NCBI RefSeq assembly: GCF_039904985.1
Contig: NZ_CP157005.1
Coordinates: forward strand, 4,173,501 to 4,237,500
DNA length: 64,000 bases
From: Methylomonas sp. AM2-LC
GTDB lineage: Bacteria; Pseudomonadota; Gammaproteobacteria; Methylococcales; Methylomonadaceae
Reading direction: 5' to 3'
The position numbers were made by a program, and so were the translations under genes. The notes beneath the pieces were generated by a model. The model made no database searches. It saw only the letters and a program-made list of their open reading frames with translations, and was not told the DNA's origin. This document shows positions 28,266 through 38,276 of the stretch, piece by piece; positions within the stretch are counted from its first letter, which is position 1, and the number at the start of each line of letters is the position of its first letter.

Positions 28266-28712
28266 TTATTTCTCTGGAGGAGGCGTAGTCATCAAACCTA
28301 CTTTGGGAAGCCCCGCCGCAGTCAGTTTTGCCATCACAGTCACAATTTTTCCGTATTCCACCGCATGATCACCGCGCACGTAAACCAGTGCTTTGGGATT
28401 ATTTTTTAAAACGGCTGCAACACGTGTATACAAAACATCTTCAGCTACTGGTTCGTCCTGCCGTTCGCCTATGTCTATATAAAATGACCCATCTTTTTTA
28501 ATTGACACAATTACAGGGGGGGTATCATTGGGTTCTACCGTTTTTGCATCAGCCTGCGGCAAATCCACATCCACCCCGGTTTGTACCAGTGGCGCAGTAA
28601 TCATAAATATCATCAATAATACGAAAGTAACGTCAATATAAGGAACAACGTTAATTTCCGACATGGGTGCGCGGCGTTTACGCGAATGCCGACCTCTGCC
28701 ACCTACATTCAT
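28266..28712 (-). CDS. tolR: Tol-Pal system protein TolR
   Basis: An ExbD/TolR-family protein of 148 residues, with an N-terminal cytoplasmic basic stretch, one transmembrane helix containing the conserved proton-path Asp (VPYIDVTFVLLMIFMITAPL) and a periplasmic domain (LVYVRGDHAVEYGKIVTVMAKLTAAGLPKVGLMT). It forms the proton-driven motor with TolQ. Its start overlaps the tolQ stop by 4 bp. Confidence 0.95.
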   Translation of the reverse strand: MNVGGRGRHSRKRRAPMSEINVVPYIDVTFVLLMIFMITAPLVQTGVDVDLPQADAKTVEPNDTPPVIVSIKKDGSFYIDIGERQDEPVAEDVLYTRVAAVLKNNPKALVYVRGDHAVEYGKIVTVMAKLTAAGLPKVGLMTTPPPEK

Positions 28713-29386
28713 TTGCCGTGCGCCTGTCTTTGGAGTAAAACCACAAACTCATCAATAAACAATTCGTAACGACCCGCCAATCTATCCAGACGGGTTGAAA
28801 AACGATTGTAGGCGATTACAGCAGGAATAGCGGCAAACAATCCGATGGCTGTAGCAATCAATGCCTCAGATATGCCTGGCGCAACGTTTGCCAATGTCGC
28901 ATTCTTAATCTCTCCCAGCGCCCGAAACGAATTCATAATTCCCCAAACAGTTCCAAATAAACCAATGTATGGACTGGTTGAACCAACGGTGGCTAAAAAG
29001 GGCAGCGTTTCATCCAGACGGTCTAATTCCCTTGCAAGCTCAATGCGCATAGCGCGTTGCGCACTTTCCACTTGAACCATAGGCTCTACATCGCCTTTTT
29101 GACGCATTCTGGCGAATTCCCGATAACCAGCCAAAAATATTTTTTCGATACCTTCTGGCTCGAAACGATCACTGGACATTTTTTTGTACAGTTCGTTCAA
29201 TCCGACACCTGACCAAAACTCATCTTCAAAATCATCGGTTATACCAATGGCTTGCTTAAGTTCTCTACGTTTGGTAAATATAAACGTCCAAGAGGCTATT
29301 GAAGCTGATAACAATATAAACATAACAACTTGAACGACTATACTGGCTTCTTGAACCAGATGGAAAATGGATAAATCGGTATTCAT
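28709..29386 (-). CDS. tolQ: Tol-Pal system protein TolQ
   Basis: A MotA/TolQ/ExbB-family channel protein of 225 residues with three membrane helices. The second and third carry the conserved pattern TVGSTSPYIGLFGTVWGIMNSF and EALIATAIGLFAAIPAVIAYN, including the Thr residues of the proton path. It starts on the last base of the ybgC stop (TAATG), so it is coupled to ybgC. Confidence 0.95.
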   Translation of the reverse strand: MNTDLSIFHLVQEASIVVQVVMFILLSASIASWTFIFTKRRELKQAIGITDDFEDEFWSGVGLNELYKKMSSDRFEPEGIEKIFLAGYREFARMRQKGDVEPMVQVESAQRAMRIELARELDRLDETLPFLATVGSTSPYIGLFGTVWGIMNSFRALGEIKNATLANVAPGISEALIATAIGLFAAIPAVIAYNRFSTRLDRLAGRYELFIDEFVVLLQRQAHGK

Positions 29387-29781
29387 TAGGTTAATTTTTC
29401 CAGTATTGCAAGAGGGATTAATTTAGGTTTCATTTTTTGCGCATCAAGACAGACTATCCGGATAACGCCGCGACACAAAAGTTGTTGTTGACAACTAACC
29501 TGTTGTTCAAAAGTAAGGTTGGTTTTCTGATATTCAATCACTTTGGCACTGACATCCAACTGTTCATTAAAGCGGGCAGGTTTTAAATAATCAACGTTTA
29601 CTGACCGTACCACAAAGATAACATTGTGTTCTGCCAATAAGAAATCTTGTTCAAACCCTAAATTGCGCAGCATTTCGGTACGGGCACGTTCAAAATATTT
29701 CAAATAATTCGCATAAAATACCACACCACCTGCATCGGTGTCTTCATAGTAGACTCTAACTGGCCAGCTAAATTCCTTCAT
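29386..29781 (-). CDS. ybgC: Acyl-CoA thioesterase YbgC
   Basis: A 131-residue hot-dog-fold thioesterase with the motif YYEDTDAGGVVFYANYLKYFERARTE, which includes the catalytic Asp. YbgC proteins hydrolyse short or long acyl-CoA and associate with phospholipid synthesis enzymes. It heads the ybgC-tolQRAB-pal-cpoB operon. The 170 bp upstream (29782-29951) contain no gene and should hold its promoter. Confidence 0.93.
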   Translation of the reverse strand: MKEFSWPVRVYYEDTDAGGVVFYANYLKYFERARTEMLRNLGFEQDFLLAEHNVIFVVRSVNVDYLKPARFNEQLDVSAKVIEYQKTNLTFEQQVSCQQQLLCRGVIRIVCLDAQKMKPKLIPLAILEKLT

Positions 29782-29951
29782 CTAAACATCTAACCTATGG
29801 ATGTTGCTAGTACATCTGCTATCTGTATACCCAACAAAGAGTTTTTTGCTGTTAGGCCACCCTATTAAGCTGAACTGCAAAAATTTAGCGAGTTGCAACG
29901 CCATCCGATGCCAAAATCCTAAAAGCCAAGCGCTCCGAATTAATAAGTTAT

Positions 29952-30989
29952 TCATAAACTAAAAATATCGTCAATTCCAGGTGCTGGCTGGGGCGGTTGT
30001 AATCCAAAATGACTATAGGCTTTATGCGTGAGTATTCGACCTCTTGGGGTACGCATAATAAAACCTTGTTGTAATAAGTAAGGCTCCAAAACATCTTCAA
30101 CGGTACCGCGTTCTTCACTAATAACAGCTGCAAGGGTATCTAAACCTACCGGGCCGCCTTGAAAATTTTCGATCATAGCCAGCATTAATTTACGATCCAG
30201 AGTATCAAAACCCTGTTGATCTATTTTCAACATTGCAAGGGCTTGATTGGCAATATCACGAGTTACAACACCATCGGATTTAACTTCTGCAAAATCTCGC
30301 ACTCTGCGCAATAGACGATTGGCTATTCTAGGCGTACCACGTGAACGACAGGCAATTTCGTCCGAACCAGCATCATCCATTGAAATACCTAGCATTTTGG
30401 CAGAACGTCTAACAATACTTGCCAGCTCTGCAGTGCTGTAAAACTCCAGTCTTTGTACAATTCCAAAGCGATCTCGTAATGGTGAAGTCAGTAAGCCGGC
30501 GCGGGTAGTTGCACCTATTAACGTAAAGGGCGGCAAATCCAGTTTAATGGAACGAGCCGCTGGACCCTCGCCTATTATAATATCAATTTGATAGTCTTCC
30601 ATAGCGGGATACAAGACTTCTTCCACCGCCGGACTGAGCCTATGAATTTCATCAATGAATAATACGTCGTGAGCTTGCAAATTGGTCAACAAAGCAGCCA
30701 AGTCGCCTGCTTTATCCAACACTGGCCCTGATGTCTGCCGGATATTGACATTCATCTCCATTGCAACAATATTTGCCAGCGTGGTTTTACCCAAACCCGG
30801 TGGACCAAAAATGAGCACATGATCCAGAGCTTCTGAACGTGAAACAGCCGCTTGAATGAAAATCTCCATCTGCTGTCGTAACTCATTCTGACCTACATAG
30901 TCTTTTAAACTTTTTGGTCGTATAGCACGATCTTGACGTTCTTCATCATTATTACCTTGTGATGTAATTAAACGATCACTTTCTATCAT
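29952..30989 (-). CDS. ruvB: Holliday junction branch migration helicase RuvB
   Basis: An AAA+ motor of 345 residues, with Walker [10 protein letters not shown], Walker [10 protein letters not shown], sensor 1 GATTRAG with the arginine finger region SPLRDRFG, and a C-terminal winged helix ([11 protein letters not shown]). It drives branch migration with RuvA. It overlaps the ruvA stop by 4 bp. Confidence 0.96.
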   Translation of the reverse strand: MIESDRLITSQGNNDEERQDRAIRPKSLKDYVGQNELRQQMEIFIQAAVSRSEALDHVLIFGPPGLGKTTLANIVAMEMNVNIRQTSGPVLDKAGDLAALLTNLQAHDVLFIDEIHRLSPAVEEVLYPAMEDYQIDIIIGEGPAARSIKLDLPPFTLIGATTRAGLLTSPLRDRFGIVQRLEFYSTAELASIVRRSAKMLGISMDDAGSDEIACRSRGTPRIANRLLRRVRDFAEVKSDGVVTRDIANQALAMLKIDQQGFDTLDRKLMLAMIENFQGGPVGLDTLAAVISEERGTVEDVLEPYLLQQGFIMRTPRGRILTHKAYSHFGLQPPQPAPGIDDIFSL

Positions 30990-31588
30990 TTTAGGGCACC
31001 ACGCAAAGCTAAGCGAATAATATCTTCACAGCTTTTATCTATGGTATCAATACTTTGCACCATACGCACGGCATCTTGATTTTTATACCCTAATGCACAT
31101 AGCGCGGTTATCGCTTCCTGTTTAGGACTATTGACTATCATACTGGGCGATAAATTCACCGAAGCAGGGAACGAGGTATCATTTAACTCTGGCAAGCGTC
31201 CACGCATTTCGACCAGTAATCGCTCTGCTGTTTTCTGACCAACACCGGGTAAACGTACCAAGGCTTTTACATCATTATCGGCAACGCAGCGATAAAACTC
31301 AGCGACACTTTGCCCTGATAAAATAGTTAATGCCAGCTTGGGACCTACACCATTCACTTTGATTAAAGTTCTGAACAGTAGTCTTTCGGTTTCGCTGGCA
31401 AAGCCAAATAAAATATGAGCATCTTCCCTGATAACAAGATGTGTATACAATTTGACTACTTCGCCCAAAGCAGGCAAAGTATAAAAAGTACTCATCGGCG
31501 CTTCTACTTCATAACCAACACCCTGAATATCCAGTACTAATTGCGGTGGGGACTTTTGCTCCAATTTACCCCGTAAAAAACCAATCAT
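30986..31588 (-). CDS. ruvA: Holliday junction binding protein RuvA
   Basis: The start is set at 31588 ([12 protein letters not shown]), which overlaps the ruvC stop as ATGA. A longer reading frame from 31639 would only add ruvC shadow sequence. The 200-residue protein has an OB-fold domain I, a tandem helix-hairpin-helix domain II ([18 protein letters not shown] and [19 protein letters not shown]) and the small domain III that binds RuvB. Confidence 0.95.
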   Translation of the reverse strand: MIGFLRGKLEQKSPPQLVLDIQGVGYEVEAPMSTFYTLPALGEVVKLYTHLVIREDAHILFGFASETERLLFRTLIKVNGVGPKLALTILSGQSVAEFYRCVADNDVKALVRLPGVGQKTAERLLVEMRGRLPELNDTSFPASVNLSPSMIVNSPKQEAITALCALGYKNQDAVRMVQSIDTIDKSCEDIIRLALRGALK

Positions 31589-32082
31589 ACTGCGGCCTTC
31601 TGCATACGACCTACTATATCCAAATGCCGAGCATGGCATAAACTGATAGCTAAGGCATCGCTTGCATCAATTTGCATATTGCCCTGAATACCTAACAAGA
31701 TTTTAACCATATACTGGACTTGTTGCTTTTCGGCGCTGCCTTTACCAACCAAAGTTTGCTTGACTTGTCTGGCTGCATATTCAAAAACGGGTAAGTCTTG
31801 ATGCGTACCCGCACAGATGGCAGCTCCCCTTGCCTGCCCTAGCTTTAAAGCCGAATCCGCATTTTTATGCATAAAGACTTGCTCAATAGCCATTTGTTGA
31901 GGTTTATATAGTGAAATTATTTCACTCACTCCATCAAAAATTTGCTTGAGGCGCTGAGGGAAATCAACGGCTTGTATCCTAATACAACCGCTGGCTATAT
32001 AGCGCAGTCCTTGTGAGCTGGATTCAACCACGCCATATCCGGTAATGCGTGAACCGGGGTCTATGCCTAGAATTCTAATCAA
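31585..32082 (-). CDS. ruvC: Crossover junction endodeoxyribonuclease RuvC
   Basis: A resolvase of 165 residues with the RNase-H-like fold. The catalytic acidic residues are in [16 protein letters not shown] (first Asp), MAIEQVF (Glu), and the C-terminal [12 protein letters not shown] (two Asp). It cuts Holliday junctions moved by RuvAB. It lies 32 bp after yebC. Confidence 0.95.
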   Translation of the reverse strand: MIRILGIDPGSRITGYGVVESSSQGLRYIASGCIRIQAVDFPQRLKQIFDGVSEIISLYKPQQMAIEQVFMHKNADSALKLGQARGAAICAGTHQDLPVFEYAARQVKQTLVGKGSAEKQQVQYMVKILLGIQGNMQIDASDALAISLCHARHLDIVGRMQKAAV

Positions 32083-32114
32083 TAGTCTATTATAAACAGG
32101 TTGTTTAACTGGAT

Positions 32115-32870
32115 TTAGCCAACATCAATATTAGCCATTATTTCATCACTAATATCGGCATTTGAATAAACATCTTGCACATCATCTAAATCTTCTAATC
32201 TATCAATCAGTTTCAGCATTTTCTCTGCGGTGTCTGCATCTAGTACAGTTTTTGTTTCAGCATTCATGGTAATTTGGGCATTATCCGGTATAAACCCAGC
32301 AGCAACCAATGATTCTTTAACCTGCAGATAATCTTCGGGCGTCGTTATCACATCAATAGAGTCGTCATCATTACTAATCACATCCTCAGCACCAGCCTCC
32401 ATGGCTGCTTCCATAATAGCCTCTTCATCAACCTGACTCAAATAACTAATAATACCCATCTTACGAAATAGATACGCCACTGAACCATCCGTACCTAAAT
32501 TGCCATTATGCTTGGAAAAAGCATGACGCACATCACCGACAGTTCGGTTACGATTATCAGTTAAACACTCGACCATAACGGCCGTACCCCCTGGCCCATA
32601 TCCCTCATAACGTACTTCTTCATAAACAATTCCATCCACAGCGCCTATGGCTTTTTTGATAGTGTTGTCTATGGTATCCCTACGCATATTAGCACCCAAT
32701 GCTTTATCTATGGCAGAACGCAAACTTGGATTCTTGGCCGGGTCACCGCCCCCTGAACCTTTTGCTGCAACACTGATTTCCCTAATCAGTTTTGTAAAAA
32801 TTTTGCCACGTTTTGCATCCTGAGCACCTTTACGATGCTTAATATTAGCCCACTTACTATGCCCTGCCAT
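32115..32870 (-). CDS. yebC: YebC/PmpR (TACO1) family protein
   Basis: A 251-residue protein beginning [28 protein letters not shown], the family signature. Conserved acidic and glycine-rich segments follow ([36 protein letters not shown]). The family has been described as transcriptional regulators and, more recently, as ribosome-associated factors that help translate proline stretches. Its position directly ahead of ruvC is the usual gammaproteobacterial one. Confidence 0.95.
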   Translation of the reverse strand: MAGHSKWANIKHRKGAQDAKRGKIFTKLIREISVAAKGSGGGDPAKNPSLRSAIDKALGANMRRDTIDNTIKKAIGAVDGIVYEEVRYEGYGPGGTAVMVECLTDNRNRTVGDVRHAFSKHNGNLGTDGSVAYLFRKMGIISYLSQVDEEAIMEAAMEAGAEDVISNDDDSIDVITTPEDYLQVKESLVAAGFIPDNAQITMNAETKTVLDADTAEKMLKLIDRLEDLDDVQDVYSNADISDEIMANIDVG

Positions 32871-32952
32871 TATTTCTCTCTAAAACTGGTATTCATTGTC
32901 GAAAATTTGTATCAGATCTATCACTATTTAGCGCAAAGATTATTATTTTGAG

Positions 32953-33110
32953 GTACTCACCCCTTTGCTCAGCTATTACGCTTTTGATGTGGTGTGCAGA
33001 CAGAAGACGCCGTGAATACGTCCATACTGTCAACACATTAACCTGCAACCTCGACACCAAAAGCAAAAGTTATCAGCTATTTTGTGTATTAAAAAAAGGG
33101 GGGTGAGTAG
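32953..33110. repeat. MITE-like element with imperfect terminal inverted repeats
   Basis: The 308-bp gap between serB and yebC (32871-33178) has no gene. Within it, GTACTCACCCC at 32953 is matched in inverse by GGGGTGAGTA at 33100-33109, and looser inverse similarity continues inward on both sides (CAGCTATTAC..CTTTTG against TAGCTGATAACTTTTGC). The 158-bp unit is non-coding, as in a miniature element or a long hairpin. No target duplication is obvious. Confidence 0.4.
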
Positions 33111-33178
33111 CTACATTATTTTTAGGCTAATTAGATAATCAGATTTTATCATTTCACCGTTGGCGTTTCGAGCTTAAG

Positions 33179-33820
33179 CTACAACACGTATGGCAAAATG
33201 GCTTCTAAACTTGGATTACTAATATAACAATCCGCCTGCTCCTGCACAATTTGTCTTTGTAGTACTCCGCCAAAACCTATCATATAAACCCCTGCCAGCT
33301 TAGCTTCCAAATCAGTCTGTCCATCCCCCACCATCACTAAATTTGCCTGGGTCAAACGAATTTTTCGACAAACGCGGGCTTTACCTCCACTGACAGCCAG
33401 TGGTGAATGACGCGCGAAATCTTGATATTCGCCATCATTGCCAAACACTACCTCCACAGCATGCACACACTCTTCTGGAATATTCAAATAGGCGGCTAAA
33501 GGCAAAATCGCCTGGCGCAAACCGCCACTAATGATATGTATAGTCTTATGATTTTTCTGTAAAGTGCTAATGGTTTTGCTGACACCCTCTACCATCTCGC
33601 TGATATAAACTTCTGCCAACCAGCCAATATCGGCTACATTGGGTTTAATCAATTCAAGTCGCTTGGCATAAACAGCTTCCAATGCCAGCTCACCGTTCAT
33701 TGCAGCATCGGTCAATGCGGCAACTTCAGCAAACAATCCTTTGCGCCGCGCAAGCTCATCTATACCTTCTATTTTACTTAAGGTACTATCACAATCGAAA
33801 CAGATTACATCAAAACTCAT
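33179..33820 (-). CDS. serB: HAD-IB phosphoserine phosphatase-like protein
   Basis: The 213-residue HAD hydrolase has motif I FDCDSTLS (nucleophile Asp), motif II in HIISGG, and motif IV VMVGDGQTDLEA. The substrate-cap Glu is in KIEGIDEL. It should dephosphorylate phosphoserine to serine, the last step of the pathway begun by SerA, whose gene overlaps it by 4 bp. It lacks the N-terminal ACT-like domain of E. coli SerB, like the shorter SerB forms. Confidence 0.88.
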   Translation of the reverse strand: MSFDVICFDCDSTLSKIEGIDELARRKGLFAEVAALTDAAMNGELALEAVYAKRLELIKPNVADIGWLAEVYISEMVEGVSKTISTLQKNHKTIHIISGGLRQAILPLAAYLNIPEECVHAVEVVFGNDGEYQDFARHSPLAVSGGKARVCRKIRLTQANLVMVGDGQTDLEAKLAGVYMIGFGGVLQRQIVQEQADCYISNPSLEAILPYVL

Positions 33821-35400
33821 AACTCAATCTGCCTTACGGTGTGAACTGCTGGAACATCAAGCAATACTTGCAAAAGTTGCTCGGTTAAAGGATTTGAAAC
33901 ACCGATAACCATCATGGCTGATTGCTCTTGATCAGCAATACTGACTTGCATGCGCGTAATATTAATATTTGATGATCCCAATATAGAACTGATTGCAGCG
34001 ATAACACCTGGCCTATCGTCATGGTGAGTAATCAACAGAACGCCTTCCGGCACCACTTCAATTTCATAATGATTAATACTCACTAAGCGCGGGTGTTTAG
34101 CACCCAACAAAGTTCCCGCCAGAGAAACCGCCTTATCCTTAGCATATCCAGTAATCTTGATTAAAGATTGATAACCTTCTGACAACTCAGTTTGTGATTC
34201 TATCAGCCGGATTCCTTGACGTTTGGCAATATTCTCAACATTTACCCGATTGACAGGGGTTGAAAACTGTCCGGCAAGTAACCCTACTAACGCTTCAGTG
34301 GAAACCGGTCTGATTTTAACTTGTGCGGCTTGGCCAAAAACAGCAACTTCCAATTTATCAATGGGGTGATCGATCAAACTCATCAGCACTTTGCCAAGAA
34401 TATTAGCAAGATGCATAAAGGGTTGGGCATTTTTGAGTTCTTCAGCCGACAACCGAGGTAAATTCAGCGCATTAATCGCTTCACCAGTCTGTAAATACTT
34501 AACCACTTGCCGAGCAATCTCCACGCTTACTGCGACTTGAGCTTCATTAGTAGATGCACCTAGATGCGGAGTAAACACGATATTATCCAATCCAAGCAAG
34601 GGAGAACCTTGGGGTGGCTCTTCTTCATAAACATCTAATGCCGCACCTGCGATGCGTTTTTCAATTAATGCAGTATAAAGTGCAGCTTCATCCACCAAAC
34701 CTCCGCGAGCACAGTTGATCAATCGGGCTGATCTTTTCATCTTGGCCAATTGCGCTACACCAATAATGTGCCGAGTTTTTTCTAACAAGGGGCAGTGTAG
34801 CGTCAAATAATCAGCCTGTTTCAGTAAAGTATCAAAATCCACCATTTCTGCGCCGTATTCTGCAAACACATCAGGCGCAACAAACGGATCATAGGCTATC
34901 ACACGCATACCTAAACCATTACCACGTTGAGCGACAATACGACCTATGGTACCAAAACCTAATATTGCCAAAGTTTTGTGAGTAATTTCAGCTCCCATTA
35001 ATTTGGAGCGCTCCCATTTACCCGTTTTGACAGAGTGATTAGCTGCAGGCAAATTTCTACTTAAAGAAAAAATATGTGCCAAGGCAAGTTCGGCGGTGGT
35101 GGTAGCATTAGCATCCGGCGTATTCATGACAATGACGCCCAATTCCATGGCGGCATTCAAATCCACATTATCCACACCAATACCTGCGCGCCCGACTACC
35201 TTAAGATTTTTAGCAGCACTTAAAACCTTGGCCGTAACCTGCGTATCGCTACGTATCAGTAAGGCATCAAAATCAGCAATAATATCGCACAATTCTGCTT
35301 CATTTAAACCGGTTTGGATATGAATTTGCAAATCCTCTTGCTCATTCAAAAAATTAATGCCATCTTCAGCAAGTTTATCGGAAACCAGTATTTTTTTCAT
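33817..35400 (-). CDS. serA: D-3-phosphoglycerate dehydrogenase, long form
   Basis: The 527-residue protein is of the long type, with substrate and NAD domains followed by an intervening domain and a C-terminal ACT domain. It has the Rossmann motif LGFGTIGR, catalytic RxGG (CARGGLVDE), Glu and His residues (FTPHLGAST), and the ACT segment LLITHHDDRPGVIAAISSILGSSNINITRMQV. It oxidises 3-phosphoglycerate to 3-phosphohydroxypyruvate and is usually serine-inhibited through ACT. serC is not in the window. Confidence 0.95.
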   Translation of the reverse strand: MKKILVSDKLAEDGINFLNEQEDLQIHIQTGLNEAELCDIIADFDALLIRSDTQVTAKVLSAAKNLKVVGRAGIGVDNVDLNAAMELGVIVMNTPDANATTTAELALAHIFSLSRNLPAANHSVKTGKWERSKLMGAEITHKTLAILGFGTIGRIVAQRGNGLGMRVIAYDPFVAPDVFAEYGAEMVDFDTLLKQADYLTLHCPLLEKTRHIIGVAQLAKMKRSARLINCARGGLVDEAALYTALIEKRIAGAALDVYEEEPPQGSPLLGLDNIVFTPHLGASTNEAQVAVSVEIARQVVKYLQTGEAINALNLPRLSAEELKNAQPFMHLANILGKVLMSLIDHPIDKLEVAVFGQAAQVKIRPVSTEALVGLLAGQFSTPVNRVNVENIAKRQGIRLIESQTELSEGYQSLIKITGYAKDKAVSLAGTLLGAKHPRLVSINHYEIEVVPEGVLLITHHDDRPGVIAAISSILGSSNINITRMQVSIADQEQSAMMVIGVSNPLTEQLLQVLLDVPAVHTVRQIEL

Positions 35401-35551
35401 GGAGTGTGGACATTAATACAGGAAAAAACCACTATTCTAACAGCTTTACTCAAACACCGTAATTTGCATTATAGAATTTAACGTTGGCCGAATTTTGATC
35501 CGTATGCCATCTTTCTCAATATGACTAACTATTTACTTAAGCCACTTAGCC

Positions 35552-36517
35552 TCAACGACCTTTTTGCTCAACTCGCCTCAACAGGCTAAATAACTCACTA
35601 TTGGTCGATAACACTAAAGTGGTATCGGTATTGATAACTTTATGGTAGGTTTCCATACTCTTTAAGAATTTATAAAACTCTGCGGCTTCAGGCCTTTGAG
35701 CATAGGCTTTTGCATAAATTTCGGTGGCTTTTGCATCCGCTTCACCCTGAATTTCCTGTACTTGCTTATAAGCAGCAGATTGGATCTGATTAATATCTCG
35801 CTCTTTATTACCATTAATACGCGCAGCTTCACCCTCACCTTCGGATCGAAAACGTTGTGCAATTTGCAAGCGCTCACTGATCATGCGTTGATAGATTCTA
35901 TCTAATACCTGTTGATTATAATTGATGCGTTTAAAACGAACATCTAGCAGCTCCACACCAAATTCGGCCAACTTTGGTATTGCCGCTTCAATGACATCTT
36001 TTTCAATTGCGGCACGACCCACACTAATTGGCCGAAGCATTCCCAAGGTTCCTTCACCATTAATGGCTTGTAAAGCATCATCGCGCAAGGGTGCGCGGTC
36101 TTTATCTGAGCGCACCACTTCTATCAGTTCATGACGGGCTATGGCAGTTCTAGTTTCACTACCTAAAATATCTTCCAGTCGCGACTGCGCACTTCGCTCA
36201 TCCCGTAAGCGCAGATAATAACGCAAGGGATCGGTAATGCGCCAACGCGCAAAAGTATCGACCTGCACATAGGTTTTATCTTTAGTGGACATTTCGACTA
36301 TTGGGCCATCCCAAGCCAAATAACGCTTATCGAAACTATGTACCTGCTGGATAAATGGCAGTTTAAAATGCAAACCGGGCCGGGTAATGGGATTACCCAC
36401 CGGGCTGCCAAATTGAGTAAGAATGACTTGTTCAGTTTGATTAACTGTAAAGGCTGACAAAGTGAATAAAATGGCTAATCCGATTAAAAATATACCCAGT
36501 TTGCTAAATAAGCTCAT
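35552..36517 (-). CDS. hflC: HflC, SPFH/prohibitin-family protease modulator
   Basis: A 321-residue membrane protein with one N-terminal transmembrane segment and an SPFH/Band 7 domain (QTEQVILTQFGSPVGNPITRPGLHFKLPFIQQVHSFDKRYLAWDG), then a long helical region (ISERLQIAQRFRSEGEGEAARINGNKERD). With HflK it encloses FtsH in the inner membrane and limits its proteolysis. It overlaps the hflK stop by 4 bp. Confidence 0.93.
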   Translation of the reverse strand: MSLFSKLGIFLIGLAILFTLSAFTVNQTEQVILTQFGSPVGNPITRPGLHFKLPFIQQVHSFDKRYLAWDGPIVEMSTKDKTYVQVDTFARWRITDPLRYYLRLRDERSAQSRLEDILGSETRTAIARHELIEVVRSDKDRAPLRDDALQAINGEGTLGMLRPISVGRAAIEKDVIEAAIPKLAEFGVELLDVRFKRINYNQQVLDRIYQRMISERLQIAQRFRSEGEGEAARINGNKERDINQIQSAAYKQVQEIQGEADAKATEIYAKAYAQRPEAAEFYKFLKSMETYHKVINTDTTLVLSTNSELFSLLRRVEQKGR

Positions 36518-37503
36518 TTCGTTTCTCCAAACACCTTGGCATTGAAAGGTAACATAGGCATTATTTGCTGCACTGAATCATCTACAATAACTTGCTGTCT
36601 GGCCTGTGGCAATACTTCGCCCAAGGTTTCAAAATAAATACGAGATCGAGTAACATCGGGGGCTTTTAGATATTCTGTAAAGACCTGATTAAAGGCACTT
36701 ACATCGCCTTCTGCTTCATTTACGCGTTTAAACCGATATCCTTCAGCAGCGCGAATTTTTTGATCGGCTTCTCCTCGCACCCTTGGTACCGCCTTGTTAT
36801 ACTCACCATTTGCCAAATTAATAGCATTTTCCCGATCTTGTTGCGCACGATTAACTTCATTAAACGACGGTTGAACCGGCTCAGGGGGATTAACATTTTT
36901 TAATTGCACTTGATTAATAGAAACACCCAGCTGATAACGCTCTGCCAGCTCACGTGTTCGCAGTAATACAGTTTCTTCAATTTCTTGTCGACCGATGGTA
37001 ATGATTTCATCGACGGTGCGATCACCCACCACCTCTCGCATTACCGCCTCAGACAAATCCCTTAGTGTTTGCGCTGGATCGCGAACATCAAACAAATATT
37101 TTTCTGGATCGGTAATCCGGTATTGCACTATCCATTCAACTAAAGCAGCGTTTAGATCTCCAGTGACCATGGATTTTTCCAACTTTGGGTCATCACCCAC
37201 TTGATCTGTATTTGTAAATCCGGGAGTAAAAAAACCGAATTCCAATTTTTGCTGGCGCTGGGTAGGCACTTCGTAAACACTATCCACCCCAAAAGGCAAT
37301 TTAGCATGTAATCCTGATGGCACTTTCTCAAAATATTGACCAAAGCGTAATACGATACCTTCAGACTCAGCAGGGATAGTATAAAAAGTTGTGGTAGCAG
37401 TTATGATTAATACAATGCCCAAGACTAACAGCGGCACTGATTTTGGCAAGGTCATAGGCAATGCATCAGGTATAAATTCCAATATATTTTTAGAATCGCT
37501 CAT
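36514..37503 (-). CDS. hflK: HflK, SPFH/prohibitin-family protease modulator
   Basis: The start is at 37503 (MSDSKNILEF), with AGGAG 9 bp upstream, giving 329 residues. The protein has one transmembrane helix (VPLLVLGIVLIITATTTFYTI), an SPFH domain (AESEGIVLRFGQYFEKVPSGLHAKLPFGVDSVYEVPTQRQQKLEFGF) and a helical C-terminal part with AINLANGEYNKAVPRVRGEADQ. It is shorter than E. coli HflK (419 residues) because the Gly-rich N-terminal tail is missing. It is the partner of HflC in the FtsH complex. Confidence 0.92.
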   Translation of the reverse strand: MSDSKNILEFIPDALPMTLPKSVPLLVLGIVLIITATTTFYTIPAESEGIVLRFGQYFEKVPSGLHAKLPFGVDSVYEVPTQRQQKLEFGFFTPGFTNTDQVGDDPKLEKSMVTGDLNAALVEWIVQYRITDPEKYLFDVRDPAQTLRDLSEAVMREVVGDRTVDEIITIGRQEIEETVLLRTRELAERYQLGVSINQVQLKNVNPPEPVQPSFNEVNRAQQDRENAINLANGEYNKAVPRVRGEADQKIRAAEGYRFKRVNEAEGDVSAFNQVFTEYLKAPDVTRSRIYFETLGEVLPQARQQVIVDDSVQQIMPMLPFNAKVFGETK

Positions 37504-37724
37504 AACACAAACTCCTGTCAACACAGTAAAGTAATGAATCTACTAAACATAGTAACGGAAAAACCTTATTTGTTAGTATTGATTTTAAGAATAGCTCTTA
37601 AACAACAAATGAAACTGTGTTTAAGCTAGTATCACTTGGATTTCTCATATAAACCACAGTCACCATTCTATAGAGTAAGCTATTAGGCTTTTAGTGTCGG
37701 TTTGTAGCGGGTTTGTAAATAAAA

Positions 37725-38276
37725 TTAATGATCAAAATAATCAGCCTCCTTAAATGACTTTCCTGCCTGGTCTTTTCCAGATAAAGACGGCAATTCTGAA
37801 ATTGGCCATTGGATGTTTAGGTCTTTATCATTCCAAAGAATGCTACGTTCATAATCAGGCGCATAATAATCGGTGGTTTTATACAAAAACTCAGCACTAT
37901 CTGACAGGGTTAAAAATCCATGCGCAAAACCAGCGGGAATCCAAAGCTGTTGTTTATTTTCGGCGGATAAGGTTGCACCAACCCATTGACCGAAACTGGG
38001 GGAATTTTTGCGAATATCCACAGCCACATCAAATACCTCGCCTTGTACCACTCTAACCAACTTACCTTGAGCTTTGGGCGCTAATTGATAATGTAAGCCA
38101 CGTAGTACATTTTTTTGCGATTTTGAATGATTATCTTGTACAAATTGCACACTGCATTGTGACAGCTCTGCAAATCGTTGCTGGTTGAAACTTTCAAAGA
38201 AGAAACCTCGATCATCCCCGAAAGATTTAGGGGTAAACAAAATAACGTCGGGAATGGCAAGCCGCTCAGCTATCAT
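37725..38276 (-). CDS. rfbC: dTDP-4-dehydrorhamnose 3,5-epimerase
   Basis: The ATG at 38276 overlaps the rfbA stop (TGATG), giving 183 residues. The cupin-fold enzyme has the RmlC pattern GFFFESFNQQRF, QDNHSKSQKNVLRGLHYQ, GEVFDVAVDIRKNSPSFGQWVG and WIPAGFAHGFLTLSD, with the catalytic His in RGLHY. It epimerises dTDP-4-keto-6-deoxyglucose at C3 and C5. It is the last gene of rfbBDAC. Confidence 0.95.
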   Translation of the reverse strand: MIAERLAIPDVILFTPKSFGDDRGFFFESFNQQRFAELSQCSVQFVQDNHSKSQKNVLRGLHYQLAPKAQGKLVRVVQGEVFDVAVDIRKNSPSFGQWVGATLSAENKQQLWIPAGFAHGFLTLSDSAEFLYKTTDYYAPDYERSILWNDKDLNIQWPISELPSLSGKDQAGKSFKEADYFDH

